Source: SIG672 sp045605765 (GTDB lineage: Bacteria; Bacillota; Clostridia; Oscillospirales; CAG-272). From it: DNA of 57,663 bases. The notes under the pieces were generated by a model, which had not been told where the DNA came from, ran no database searches, and was given only the letters and a program-made list of their open reading frames with translations. A program made the translations under genes and the position numbers. Below are positions 15,880 to 24,212 of the stretch, piece after piece; the stretch's first letter is position 1, and every line of letters starts with the position of its first letter. The stretch is taken from positions 1 to 57,663 of the forward strand of contig JAZUQQ010000048.1 in NCBI GenBank assembly GCA_045605765.1, in the 5' to 3' direction.

Positions 15880-16524
15880 ATGAAAAAGGAAATTATCGAA
15901 AGCGGAAAAACGGTAAAGGATGCCGTTGCTCTAGCTGCCCAAAAGATTGGGGTTTCTGCTGATAAAGTAACCTACGAGGTTATTTGCGAGGCGAAAAAAG
16001 GCTTTTTCGGCATAGGTGAGACTCCCGCAAAAGTAAAAGTTATATATTCTCCTTCTCCTATTGATAATGCGAAGGATTTTCTCGAAACACTTATAAAGAA
16101 TATGGATATCGTTGCAAGTGTTCGTTTTAGCGAAAACGAGGACGGACCTAAATTCGATCTTGAAGGTGAAGACGCAGGCGCTCTTATCGGACATCATGGT
16201 GAGACTCTCGATCAGCTTCAATATCTCGTAAATCTCGCTGCAAATCGCGATGAATCGGAGAGAGACGAAAAATATACTAAGATATCTCTTGATATCGACG
16301 GATACCGCGCAAAAAGAAACGAAACTCTCAGATCACTTGCAAAGCGTATGGCAAACAGAGTTATAAAGTACGGAAGAAACGTAACTCTCGAACCTATGAG
16401 CGCATACGAGCGCAGAATAATTCACTCAGAGGTACAGAATATCGAAGGCGTTTCCACAAATAGTATCGGAAGCGACTCGAACCGCAGAGTAGTTATTTTC
16501 CTCGAAGGAAAGAAAAAGTATTAA
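15880..16524 (+). CDS. jag: RNA-binding protein KhpB (Jag)
   Basis: The 214-aa protein has an N-terminal Jag domain (residues 1-50, ending CEAKKGFFGIGETPAKV), a KH domain with GALIGHHGETLDQLQYLV, and a C-terminal R3H domain (residues about 150-210). KhpB/Jag with KhpA binds RNA and affects cell elongation in Gram-positives. It follows yidC by 42 bp and ends the plus-strand origin operon at a strong terminator. Confidence 0.95.
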   Translation: MKKEIIESGKTVKDAVALAAQKIGVSADKVTYEVICEAKKGFFGIGETPAKVKVIYSPSPIDNAKDFLETLIKNMDIVASVRFSENEDGPKFDLEGEDAGALIGHHGETLDQLQYLVNLAANRDESERDEKYTKISLDIDGYRAKRNETLRSLAKRMANRVIKYGRNVTLEPMSAYERRIIHSEVQNIEGVSTNSIGSDSNRRVVIFLEGKKKY

Positions 16525-16532
16525 AAAACCAA

Positions 16533-16566
16533 AGCGCGCCTGCTTTTCACAGGCGCGCTAAGTTTT
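16533..16566. terminator. Bidirectional terminator between jag and mscL
   Basis: AGCGCGCCTG (16533-16542) pairs perfectly with CAGGCGCGCT (16550-16559). TTTTTT follows on the plus strand, and AAAAAA precedes it, giving T on the minus strand. Confidence 0.9.
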
Positions 16567-16581
16567 TTGTTATAGGTAAAA

Positions 16582-17220
16582 TTACTTGTCAAGACGGCTA
16601 CTGATGTCTTTAAGAAGTGCAGTCTGCTCTTTAACGTTTGCATAGAATTCTGCAAGGGCGTCTTTTTCAGCCTGAACTGCAGCGGCAGCGGTGGCAGCGG
16701 CAGCGGCTTCTTCTTCCTTCTTCTTGGCAGCGGCAGCTTCCTGAGCGGCGATTTCCTTATGCTTCATCCTTCTTTCGGCGGACTTGATGATTCTTACTGC
16801 TACGAAAATACTGAACGCTATGATAATGAAGTCGATTATCGTCTGGATCCAAAGTCCATACAGTATAGCCACCTCAGGTTCAACGACACTGACAGTTCCA
16901 TCCTCTGCAACCTTTTCAACGGCAGCTTTGAGAACGTATTTAAGCTCCTCAACACTCTTTCCGCTGGTGATAAAGGATACACACGGCGTGATTATGTACT
17001 TTACTAGTCCTGTAACGATAGCGTTGAACGAGGTCGAAATAACGACTGCTACCGCGAGGTCAAGTACATTACCCTTCATAATGAAGTTTTTGAAGTCGGT
17101 AAAGAAGCTTACCTTCTCCTTTTTGATCTTTTCTTTTGCTTGCTTGCGTTTTTCTTTCATTTCTCTTTCCTTTCCTTTTTTTATTTTTTCTTCTATTGCG
17201 ATTTGATCAAGTTTTCCCAT
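16582..17220 (-). CDS. mscL: Large-conductance mechanosensitive channel MscL with long terminal extensions
   Basis: The product is 212 aa, against about 120-150 for typical MscL. The MscL core runs from about residue 38 (FFTDFKNFIMKGNVLDLAVAVV, TM1) through TM2 (LYGLWIQTIIDFIIIAFSIFVAVRII). It is preceded by a 37-residue Lys/Glu-rich helix and followed by an Ala/Glu/Lys-rich coiled segment of about 70 residues. The channel releases solutes on hypo-osmotic shock. It lies 21 bp after serS on the same strand, probably the last gene of the noc-soj-spo0J-serS group. Confidence 0.9.
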   Translation of the reverse strand: MGKLDQIAIEEKIKKGKEREMKEKRKQAKEKIKKEKVSFFTDFKNFIMKGNVLDLAVAVVISTSFNAIVTGLVKYIITPCVSFITSGKSVEELKYVLKAAVEKVAEDGTVSVVEPEVAILYGLWIQTIIDFIIIAFSIFVAVRIIKSAERRMKHKEIAAQEAAAAKKKEEEAAAAATAAAAVQAEKDALAEFYANVKEQTALLKDISSRLDK

Positions 17221-17241
17221 TTTTATAATACTTCCCTTGTC

Positions 17242-18522
17242 TTATTTTTTTATAACGTCACAGCCGACGTACTTGCGGAGAACTTCGGGAACGGTAACAC
17301 TTCCGTCTGCATTCTGATTTTGCTCAACAAGTGCGGGTAAAATACGAGAGGTAGCAAGTCCCGAGCCGTTAAGTGTGTGCATAAAATCGATCTTGCCGTC
17401 TGCTCTGCGGTAACGCATCATTCCGCGGCGTGCCTGATAGTCGCGAGCGTTCGAAACCGAGCTGACTTCCTTATATCCGTTCATCGAGGGGATCTGGATC
17501 TCAATGTCGTATGTACGAGCCATCGAAGCCGAGCAGTCCTCTGCCGCGAGCTTGACAGTTCTGAAATGGAATCCGAGTCCCTTGACGAGATTTTCTGCCT
17601 TGGTTACGAGCTCTTCAAACGCAGCATCCGAGCCTTCTACGGTTGTGAACTGGAACATTTCTACCTTGTTGAACTGATGTCCGCGCACCATTCCGCGCTC
17701 GTCCGAGCGGTAGGAGCCTGCCTCACGTCTGAAGCAGGGAGTGTAGCTGAAAAGCTTTTTCGGAAGATCTGCTTCGCTGAGGATCTCGTTTCTGTAAAGC
17801 GATGCGAGAGCAGCTTCTGCGGTAGGAAGCATATAGCGGCTACGGTTATCGGTCGGGTTTTCTATTTTATATACTTCGTCTGCAAATTTTGGGAATTGTC
17901 CAGCAGTTACGCCACATTCGTATTCAAGCATATGAGGCGGAAGGATAAGCTCGTAGCCGTCTGCAAGGTGTGTGTCAATGAAATAGTTGAGGAGCGCCCA
18001 TTCAAGACGCGCACCCATTCCGCGATAGATCCAAAATCCCGAGCCGGAAAGCTTAGTGCCGCGCTCGTAGTCGATAAGACCCAGGTCGGTGCAAAGATCG
18101 ACGTGGTTTTTAGGCTCGAAATCGAACTTGTGTGGCTCGCCGAAGTAACGGAGAGGCTCGTTGTTTTCCTTGCCACCTGCTTTAAGATCGCGATCGGGAA
18201 GATTGGGTAGTCCGAGCATAACGCCGTTCAGAGCTGATTCGACTGCCTTGATCTTTTCGTCGTTTGCCTTTGCCTTGTCAGAGAGCTCCTTCATCTGTGA
18301 GAAGATCTCGCTCGTGTCCTTCCCTTCCTTTTTATATTGAGGGATCATTTTCGAGGTCTTGTTCTGCTCTGCTTTGAGAGCCTCGGTCTCGGTGATGAGA
18401 GCTCTGCGCTCTGCATCAAGCTCGAGAATGCGAGTGATGTCGTCTTTTGCATCCTTACCCTTTATTGCGAGTCTTTCAATGACTTCTTGTGGATTTTCCT
18501 TGATGTATCTGATGTCTAACAT
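17242..18522 (-). CDS. serS: Seryl-tRNA synthetase
   Basis: The product is 426 aa from the ATG at 18522 with GAAAGG upstream; the open frame to 18660 is ignored. It is a class II synthetase with an N-terminal tRNA-binding coiled coil (residues 1-110) and catalytic motifs 2 (CFRREAGSYRSDERGMVRGHQF) and 3 (LNGSGLATSRILPALVE). Position after spo0J is common in Clostridia. Confidence 0.96.
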   Translation of the reverse strand: MLDIRYIKENPQEVIERLAIKGKDAKDDITRILELDAERRALITETEALKAEQNKTSKMIPQYKKEGKDTSEIFSQMKELSDKAKANDEKIKAVESALNGVMLGLPNLPDRDLKAGGKENNEPLRYFGEPHKFDFEPKNHVDLCTDLGLIDYERGTKLSGSGFWIYRGMGARLEWALLNYFIDTHLADGYELILPPHMLEYECGVTAGQFPKFADEVYKIENPTDNRSRYMLPTAEAALASLYRNEILSEADLPKKLFSYTPCFRREAGSYRSDERGMVRGHQFNKVEMFQFTTVEGSDAAFEELVTKAENLVKGLGFHFRTVKLAAEDCSASMARTYDIEIQIPSMNGYKEVSSVSNARDYQARRGMMRYRRADGKIDFMHTLNGSGLATSRILPALVEQNQNADGSVTVPEVLRKYVGCDVIKK

Positions 18523-18574
18523 GGTATTTGCCTTTCGTGTTTCCTTTATTTGTAAAAATTGTTTTTTTATGGAA

Positions 18575-19462
18575 TTATATTTCGTCGTTAAAAATTGACT
18601 TTCCGCAAAGCGTTGTAAGGAGCGCTTCAAGGTCGCGGTCGTCCGAAAATTCAATTTCAAGCTTCTTTGATCTCTTACCGCTGACTATCTTAACGCGTCT
18701 GCCGATAGACTGTCTTACCTTCTTTTCGAGAATCGCGACGTAGTCGGGCTCGCTGTCATTTTTCTCGATGATTTCGGGTTTTTTTACAATCTTCGGCTTA
18801 TTCAGACGGCGAACGAGCTCCTCAGTGTCGCGTACCGAAAGTCCGCGCTCAGTGACATCTGATGACACCTGCGGAATAAGGTCTTTGTTATCAAGACCTA
18901 GCAGGGCTCGGGCGTGTCCGGCACTCAGCTTTCCTTCGGCAACGAGAGTCGAGACTGATTCGGGGAGATCGAGAAGACGAAGCGAGTTAGTTATCGCCGT
19001 CCTGCTCTTCCCCACTCGCTGCGCAACGCTTTCCTGTGTAAGACTGTACGTCTCGATCAGTGTTCTGTACGCGAGAGCTTCTTCGATCGCGTTCAAGTTT
19101 TCTCTCTGGATGTTCTCAATAAGCGATATCTCAGCGGTTTTAAGATCGTCAGAGTCCATAACGATCACGGGAACCTCTTCAAGTCCTGCAAGCTTAGATG
19201 CTCTCCATCTGCGCTCACCTGCGATTATTTCGTAAAATCCGCCAATCGTCTTTCGAACGACTATCGGTTGAATAAGACCGTGCTCTGCTATTGAGCGAGC
19301 AAGCTGTTCTAGAGCGTCGGCGTCGAAAGTTTTTCTTGGTTGGTCGGCTCTCGGGCGGACGTCGGCAAGTCTTACGAGACTCGCAGACTCCTTGCTTTCG
19401 CTCTCTGTGTTCTCGTAGTAGAGCGATTCGAGACCTCTGCCGAGACCTTTTTGTTTAGCCAT
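18575..19462 (-). CDS. spo0J: Chromosome partitioning protein ParB (Spo0J)
   Basis: The 295-aa ParB starts KGLGRGLESL (the segment that stimulates ParA ATPase), followed by the CTPase/DNA-clamp domain with box II GERRWRASKLAG and IENIQRENLNAIEEA. An HTH follows (LTQESVAQRVGKSRTAITNSLRLLDL), then a C-terminal dimerisation domain. It binds parS, two perfect copies of which lie at 20426 and 20466. It forms an operon with soj. Confidence 0.95.
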   Translation of the reverse strand: MAKQKGLGRGLESLYYENTESESKESASLVRLADVRPRADQPRKTFDADALEQLARSIAEHGLIQPIVVRKTIGGFYEIIAGERRWRASKLAGLEEVPVIVMDSDDLKTAEISLIENIQRENLNAIEEALAYRTLIETYSLTQESVAQRVGKSRTAITNSLRLLDLPESVSTLVAEGKLSAGHARALLGLDNKDLIPQVSSDVTERGLSVRDTEELVRRLNKPKIVKKPEIIEKNDSEPDYVAILEKKVRQSIGRRVKIVSGKRSKKLEIEFSDDRDLEALLTTLCGKSIFNDEI

Positions 19463-19525
19463 TTGTTTTATTTCCTTTCGTTTAAAACTATGAGTTCGAG
19501 CAAATTATCCCTTAATTATGGGAAT

Positions 19526-20296
19526 TTATATTCTTTTCATAAGCTCCGTGGCAATTTTTTCGTATGACGCCGCACCCTTTGAGTGCTTATCGTAATAAAG
19601 TACGGGTTGTCCGTAGCTCGGAGCTTCACAGAGACGAACGTTGCGCGACACCGTTTCCTTGAAAAGCTGATCTTTGTAGTACTTTTTAATCTCTTCAAGA
19701 ACAGATTTTGCGAGATTCAGTCTTTTATCATACATCGTAACGAGAATGCCTGTGATCTCGAGATCTTTGTTATATAGCTTTTTGACCTGTCTGAGCGTTA
19801 CAGATAGTTGAGAAAGCCCTTCGAGTGCGTAATATTCGCAAACCATTGGGATTATTACGCCGTCGGCAGCGGCAAGCGCGTTTAGTGTTAAAAGACCGAG
19901 CGAGGGCGGACAGTCTATAATAATGTAATCAAACTGCTCTCTCAGAGGGGTAATTGCATTTTTTAGCTTGTAAACGCGATCTTCTTCATCAACAAGCTCG
20001 GGTTCTGCGCCCGCAAGCGACATATTAGATGGAATTACCCAAAGGTTTTTGAATTCTGTCTGCAAAACGGCATCGGACGCACTGCAAAGCCCTGATATTA
20101 CCTCGTATATAGTATTTTCGGAGCTTTTTTTGCTTATTCCTACGCCGCTGGTGGCATTTCCTTGTGAATCAAGATCACAAAGCAGGACTTTTTTCCCTTT
20201 TTTGCCCATCCAAGCGGCAATGTTTACAGCAGATGTAGTTTTTCCTACCCCGCCCTTTTGATTGGAAAAGGCAATAATTTTACCGAGATTACCCAT
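19526..20296 (-). CDS. soj: Chromosome partitioning ATPase ParA (Soj)
   Basis: The product is 256 aa from the ATG at 20296, preceded by GGGAGAG. The deviant Walker A is KGGVGKTTSAVN, with LCDLDSQGNATSG and IIDCPPSLGLLT following. It is a ParA/MinD-type ATPase that works with ParB on origin segregation and regulates DnaA in B. subtilis. It has its own promoter and lies just left of the parS pair. Confidence 0.95.
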   Translation of the reverse strand: MGNLGKIIAFSNQKGGVGKTTSAVNIAAWMGKKGKKVLLCDLDSQGNATSGVGISKKSSENTIYEVISGLCSASDAVLQTEFKNLWVIPSNMSLAGAEPELVDEEDRVYKLKNAITPLREQFDYIIIDCPPSLGLLTLNALAAADGVIIPMVCEYYALEGLSQLSVTLRQVKKLYNKDLEITGILVTMYDKRLNLAKSVLEEIKKYYKDQLFKETVSRNVRLCEAPSYGQPVLYYDKHSKGAASYEKIATELMKRI

Positions 20297-20351
20297 TTCA
20301 TTGGCTCTCCCTTCATATTTCGTTGAATTTAATGTAAAAAACGTTTGAATT

Positions 20352-20381
20352 ATTATATCACTTTTTACCACGCTTTGTCAA
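20352..20381 (-). promoter_or_regulatory. Promoter of the soj-spo0J operon
   Basis: On the minus strand TTGACA (20381-20376) and TATAAT (20357-20352) are 18 bp apart, about 55 bp before soj. The parS sites lie 45-105 bp upstream, so ParB binding could influence it. Confidence 0.75.
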
Positions 20382-20425
20382 TATCTTTTTACACACTCAG
20401 GCGTAAATATTAAAATAAAAACAGA

Positions 20426-20441
20426 TGTTTCACGTGAAACG
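20426..20441. promoter_or_regulatory. parS: parS site 1
   Basis: TGTTTCACGTGAAACG matches the 16-bp Bacillus parS (TGTTNCACGTGAAACA) with only the last base different. It lies in the noc-soj gap. Confidence 0.95.
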
Positions 20442-20465
20442 TGTGTTTTTCGACAAATTTATCAA

Positions 20466-20481
20466 TGTTTCACGTGAAACA
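20466..20481. promoter_or_regulatory. parS: parS site 2
   Basis: TGTTTCACGTGAAACA is a perfect parS palindrome, 24 bp from site 1 and 3 bp downstream of the noc stop codon. Confidence 0.97.
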
Positions 20482-20484
20482 AAG

Positions 20485-21408
20485 CTAAGCTGAAGGCTTT
20501 TGCGAGTTTTTCGGAATGGTAATAACTATCTCTATTGAGTTTTCGCTGTCATTTCGAACGCTCGTTGCTACAATGCCTGCGTTTTTCATAGATTCAACCG
20601 CTTTATCTATCGTATTACAGAAAATACGTATATCTTTTATGTAATATTTGTTCTTTTGCGACATCTCGCGTTTTTTACCCGCACTTTCCTCTAAGCGTAG
20701 GCGTTCACAGAATATCTCGCTCTCGTGTACGTTCATAGACTGTTTTATTATCTCTTTTAATGCTAAAATACGCTTTTCTGAGCTTTCAATGCGCAAAACT
20801 GCCCGTGCGTGACGTTCGGTTAGTCTGTTTTCACTTATAAGCTCACGTTCTTCGGGTGAAAGTCTCAGTAATCGCAGTTTGTTCGCTATGTTAGATTGAC
20901 TGGTGGAAAGCTTTTCCGCAAGGTTTTCTTGTGAAATGGCGTATTTTTCTATTAGCTTTTTAAGCATAGCAGCATATTCAAACATACTAAGCTCCTCGCG
21001 CATAATATTTTCAATGAGTGCCATCTCGCCTGATTCATTATCTGTCATTTCGATTATTCGGGCGGCAATCGTCGTTTGAGAAAGCATTTTAACAGCTCTG
21101 AGCCGTCTTTCACCCGCAATAAGCTCGAAATAACTGTCTCCGTTTGATTTTGTTATCATTCTGACGCTTATAGGTTGAAGAAGTCCGTGCTTTCTGATCG
21201 AATCTGCGAGTGCGGCGAGCGCGACCTCATCGAAATTTTTCCGCGGCTGCATCGGGTTCGGAATAATGAGTGAAACATCAATGTCGTAGATTTGATTTTT
21301 TTCATAGCGCGGAGAAGAGGGAAGAGAAGAGTCTTTTTTTCTGTCCTGCGCCCCGCGCTCCTTTCTCGGCTTTATTGTAAATAGCTTTTTGTTTTCTGTT
21401 TTCGGCAT
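20485..21408 (-). CDS. noc: Noc-like ParB paralogue (nucleoid occlusion protein)
   Basis: The 307-aa ParB-family protein has a basic N-terminal region (residues 1-37, which in Noc includes the membrane-binding helix), a ParB domain with PNPMQPRKNF and GERRLRAVKML, IENIMREELSMFEYA, and an HTH (ISQENLAEKLSTSQSNIANKLRLL). It lies immediately upstream of soj-spo0J, the position of noc in Bacillota. Noc binds its own sites and prevents septation over the nucleoid. That it is Noc rather than a second ParB rests on position. Confidence 0.8.
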   Translation of the reverse strand: MPKTENKKLFTIKPRKERGAQDRKKDSSLPSSPRYEKNQIYDIDVSLIIPNPMQPRKNFDEVALAALADSIRKHGLLQPISVRMITKSNGDSYFELIAGERRLRAVKMLSQTTIAARIIEMTDNESGEMALIENIMREELSMFEYAAMLKKLIEKYAISQENLAEKLSTSQSNIANKLRLLRLSPEERELISENRLTERHARAVLRIESSEKRILALKEIIKQSMNVHESEIFCERLRLEESAGKKREMSQKNKYYIKDIRIFCNTIDKAVESMKNAGIVATSVRNDSENSIEIVITIPKNSQKPSA

Positions 21409-21562
21409 ATCTTTCTTCCTTTCAATAATACGTTATCGGGTGCCTGTACGCAAAACAATTCTATCAAAATGGAAGTGCGAATACATACGAATACTGTCGA
21501 TGGGAAATAATTTTAGGAAATAATAGCAAAAAAACAAGAAACACACGGAATAGTGTGCAGTG

Positions 21563-21780
21563 CTATGTTGACTTTGCTAAATTTATAGCAGTCTTTCCCT
21601 TCTTTTCGGCAAGTTCTTTAAACTTTCCGGCACCGACTGCTCGGTGTGAAACATAAGCCACCACATATTTCGACCTCTTGATCATCCACAAATTGCGCTT
21701 TGAAATGGCGTATTGGGCGACGTTTTTTCTAATCCGTCGGGATAAATAGCGTTGTCGCAGGTTTCCGGATTTGGATTTAT
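21563..21780 (-). pseudogene. Frameshifted C-terminal remnant of a SLOG-family (DUF1273-like) protein
   Basis: Read on the minus strand, one frame gives NPETCDNAIYPDGLEKTSPN and the next gives QYAISKRNLWMIKRSKYVV followed by AYVSHRAVGAGKFKELAEKK and GKTAINLA before a stop at 21563. Together these resemble the C-terminal part of SLOG/YpsA-like proteins (IYP.GLE..P...AI..RN.WM...), interrupted by a frameshift near 21715. No start or N-terminal half is present. Too short and broken to be functional. Confidence 0.65.
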
Positions 21781-21850
21781 GATAGTTTTTGACAAGCTTT
21801 GCGCCGCGCTCGATTTAAAAATAGAAGATATTGTAGAATTTATAAAAGAT
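21779..21850 (+). pseudogene. C-terminal remnant of an XRE-type HTH regulator
   Basis: The plus-strand frame reads VFDKLCAALDLKIEDIVEFI, close to the last helix region of short XRE regulators (typical end: L.KIC.AL.C.I.DIVE). The frame runs on to a stop at 21911 only by reading through a terminator hairpin. The DNA-binding helices are missing. It abuts the SLOG remnant, so this 531-bp gap (21409-21939) is a scrap yard of old genes. Confidence 0.5.
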
Positions 21851-21855
21851 CAAAG

Positions 21856-21885
21856 CACAAAAGACCTGACAAAGCGTCAGGTCTT
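21856..21885 (-). terminator. Terminator of the cls gene
   Basis: AAGACCTGAC (21861-21870) pairs perfectly with GTCAGGTCTT (21876-21885). On the minus strand it is followed by TTTTGTG. It lies 55 bp after the cls stop. Confidence 0.75.
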
Positions 21886-21939
21886 ACATTTTTATTTAAA
21901 AACTTTAAAATAGCGACATGAATATAGCAAAGCGTATCT

Positions 21940-23487
21940 TTAAAGCAGGGGAGAGAAGAGTCTCAGAACGAGTCTGAACGCTTTTTTATAAATTGGGGTC
22001 TTTTTGCACCAAATGCGGGTAATCTCCTCGCATTTATCAATATTTTCAAGGAAGTTTTCCTTTATATCGGCAATAGCCGAACATTCGTACATCCATACCG
22101 CGCACTCGTGATGAAGGCAGAGACTTCTGAAATCAAGGTTGATCGTTCCGCAAACGGCAAGACTGTCATCGCACACGAAGGTCTTGGAATGGAGAAACCC
22201 AGGCTTGTATTCATATATTTTTATTCCTGCGCTAACGAGCGTTTCGTAATAAGAACGCGAAAGACTGTGAACGGGCGGTTTGTCGGGAATTCCGGGTGTC
22301 ATAATTCGCACGTCAACGCCTGACAAAGCGGCTCTTTTGAGCGCGTTTATCATCTGATAATCAATAGCTAGATATGGAGTACAGATATAGATATAATCCC
22401 TTGCTTGCGAGATCATATTAAGATAAACGTCCTCTCCGACCTGATAGTCGTCGCAGGGCGAATCGGTGTAAGGAACTACGAATCCGTCGCTCTTAATAGC
22501 ATCAAAATATACCGCAGGTACGGAAAAATCGTTGAGATTTGATTTTTTGAGAGTTAGGTAATCCCACATAGAAAGGAACATAGATGTGAAGCCTTCGACA
22601 CCTTTTCCGCAGAGTCGAATGCCACAGTCGAGCCAGTGCCCGAAGCGTTCTTTTTGGTTGATATATTCATCTGCGAGATTAATGCCACCTGTAAATGCGA
22701 TCTTGCCGTCGACGACGCAGAGCTTTCGGTGGTCACGGTTGTTGAAGCTGCTTGAAAGTATCGGCACGATACGCCTGAAAACGACGCATTTTATACCGAG
22801 GGCGTGGAGAATTTTCGGATATTTGTGCGCGAGAGTGAACATACTTCCCATATCGTCGTATATTACGCGAACGTCAACGCCCGATTTTGCCTTTTCTATA
22901 AGAATATCGAGTATGGAGTTCCACATAACACCTTCCTCGATAATAAAATATTCGAGAAAAATGAACTTTTCAGCACTCTTGAGTGCGTCGAGCAAGTCGG
23001 GAAATAAAAGATCTCCGAGCGGATAGTATTTCGTTTCGGTCTTATCAAAAGCGCGTGCAGAGGCAACTTTTTCGAGATATTTTGCCTGAGAGAGCGCCGT
23101 TTCCGACTTTTCGGATAGCTTTTTGACGACTTCTTCGTCAGATTTGGGCGCGTATTTGTGTTCAAGACGCGCAAGTCGGAGCATATCCGCTCTTTTGAGT
23201 GTGTTCACTCCGAAAACGAGGTAGATGCATATACCGAAAATCGGAAACGCCATTATCACGACGAGCCACGCGATCTTATACGCAGGATTGTCGATACGCG
23301 CGATGAGAACGACGGTAACGATCACACTGAGGAACTCGAGAGCGAGATAAATCCACCAGAACTGCATTCCGTAGTCGACGAGCGCAACGAGAACGAGGAA
23401 ATTTATAAGGAATATTATTCCGAGAATAGCAAATCTTATGACTTGCTCGGAAATTCTGAATCTGTTCTTTGTTTTTTTATCTTTCAT
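21940..23487 (-). CDS. cls: Cardiolipin synthase
   Basis: The 515-aa membrane enzyme condenses phosphatidylglycerol to cardiolipin. There are two N-terminal transmembrane helices (about residues 15-75) and two phospholipase-D HKD motifs: HRKLCVVDGKIAFTGG and HSKTFVCDDSLAVCGTINLD. Length and order match bacterial ClsA. GGTAAAGGAG precedes the ATG. It seems to be a single-gene unit with its own terminator. Confidence 0.93.
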   Translation of the reverse strand: MKDKKTKNRFRISEQVIRFAILGIIFLINFLVLVALVDYGMQFWWIYLALEFLSVIVTVVLIARIDNPAYKIAWLVVIMAFPIFGICIYLVFGVNTLKRADMLRLARLEHKYAPKSDEEVVKKLSEKSETALSQAKYLEKVASARAFDKTETKYYPLGDLLFPDLLDALKSAEKFIFLEYFIIEEGVMWNSILDILIEKAKSGVDVRVIYDDMGSMFTLAHKYPKILHALGIKCVVFRRIVPILSSSFNNRDHRKLCVVDGKIAFTGGINLADEYINQKERFGHWLDCGIRLCGKGVEGFTSMFLSMWDYLTLKKSNLNDFSVPAVYFDAIKSDGFVVPYTDSPCDDYQVGEDVYLNMISQARDYIYICTPYLAIDYQMINALKRAALSGVDVRIMTPGIPDKPPVHSLSRSYYETLVSAGIKIYEYKPGFLHSKTFVCDDSLAVCGTINLDFRSLCLHHECAVWMYECSAIADIKENFLENIDKCEEITRIWCKKTPIYKKAFRLVLRLFSPLL

Positions 23488-23504
23488 AACTGCTCCTTTA
23501 CCAT

Positions 23505-23611
23505 TTTAGTAAAGTTTTTGGGAAAGTCTGAAAACCCTTTTTACAAAAAGGGTTTTCTGGGAAATGTTTTGAAAAGGTTTAGAAAAACTTTTAATAAAAG
23601 TTTTTCTAAAC
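23505..23611 (+). repeat. Family C hairpin element, two units, antisense to the flanking genes
   Basis: Unit 1: TTTAGTAAAGTTTTTGGGAA then hairpin GAAAACCCTTTTT/AAAAAGGGTTTTC (23530-23557). Unit 2: GTTTTGAAAAGGTTT then hairpin TTTAGAAAAAC.../...GTTTTTCTAAA (23578-23610). Both flanking genes are on the minus strand, so these copies face away from any start codon. Confidence 0.8.
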
Positions 23612-23641
23612 AAAAAGGGAAGTCTTTTTCAGACTTCCCTT
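23612..23641 (-). terminator. Terminator of the 2-oxoacid oxidoreductase operon
   Basis: AAGGGAAGTC pairs with GACTTCCCTT (23615-23641), and on the minus strand TTTTTG follows. It lies 5 bp beyond the gamma-subunit stop. Confidence 0.85.
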
Positions 23642-23646
23642 GATGA

Positions 23647-24183
23647 TTATGCTTTATACTCGTATCCGAGGGTAAGAGCCTTGACGTTGAGTTCAAGGAG
23701 ATCCTTGTGTCTTTCGGAAACGACCTTGCCGAGCGCCTTTTTAGCCATATCGAGCGTAATGAAATCGTTCTTTGCTATCATATGACCGAGCATTATGATG
23801 TTTGCAAGAGTCTTGATTCCTTCGTCGTAGGCTATTTTAGTCGCGGGAATGGGGTATATTTCAACACCGTCACGCGAGACCTCGCCCTCTATAAGCGAGG
23901 AATCGTAGAAGATCTGTCCGCCCTTACGGGTCTCGGCGAGATATTTATCAAGCGAAGGCTTGTTCATAGCTATAAGTATATCGGGATTTGAAACGATGGG
24001 TGATCCGATGGGATCGTCGCTTACGGTAATACTGCAATTTGCCGTACCTCCGCGCATTTCGGGGCCATAGGAGGGAAGCCAGCTGACCTCGCGGCCGTCA
24101 ATAAGTCCTTCGTAAGCCAGAAGCTTTCCTGCGAAGAGAACTCCCTGACCGCCAAATCCTGCGATAAGAACCTGTTTTGTCAT
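23647..24183 (-). CDS. 2-oxoacid:ferredoxin oxidoreductase, gamma subunit
   Basis: The 178-aa product opens with GFGGQGVLFAGKLLAYEG, followed by WLPSYGPEMRGGTANCSITV, the signature of the gamma subunit (POR_C domain) of pyruvate/2-oxoacid oxidoreductases. It is the last of four clustered subunits (ferredoxin, alpha, beta, gamma). The four-subunit split form without a fused CoA domain is typical of Vor/Kor-type enzymes. Confidence 0.9.
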   Translation of the reverse strand: MTKQVLIAGFGGQGVLFAGKLLAYEGLIDGREVSWLPSYGPEMRGGTANCSITVSDDPIGSPIVSNPDILIAMNKPSLDKYLAETRKGGQIFYDSSLIEGEVSRDGVEIYPIPATKIAYDEGIKTLANIIMLGHMIAKNDFITLDMAKKALGKVVSERHKDLLELNVKALTLGYEYKA

Positions 24184-24212
24184 AATAAAACCTTTCCTTT
24201 CTGATTTTGCGC

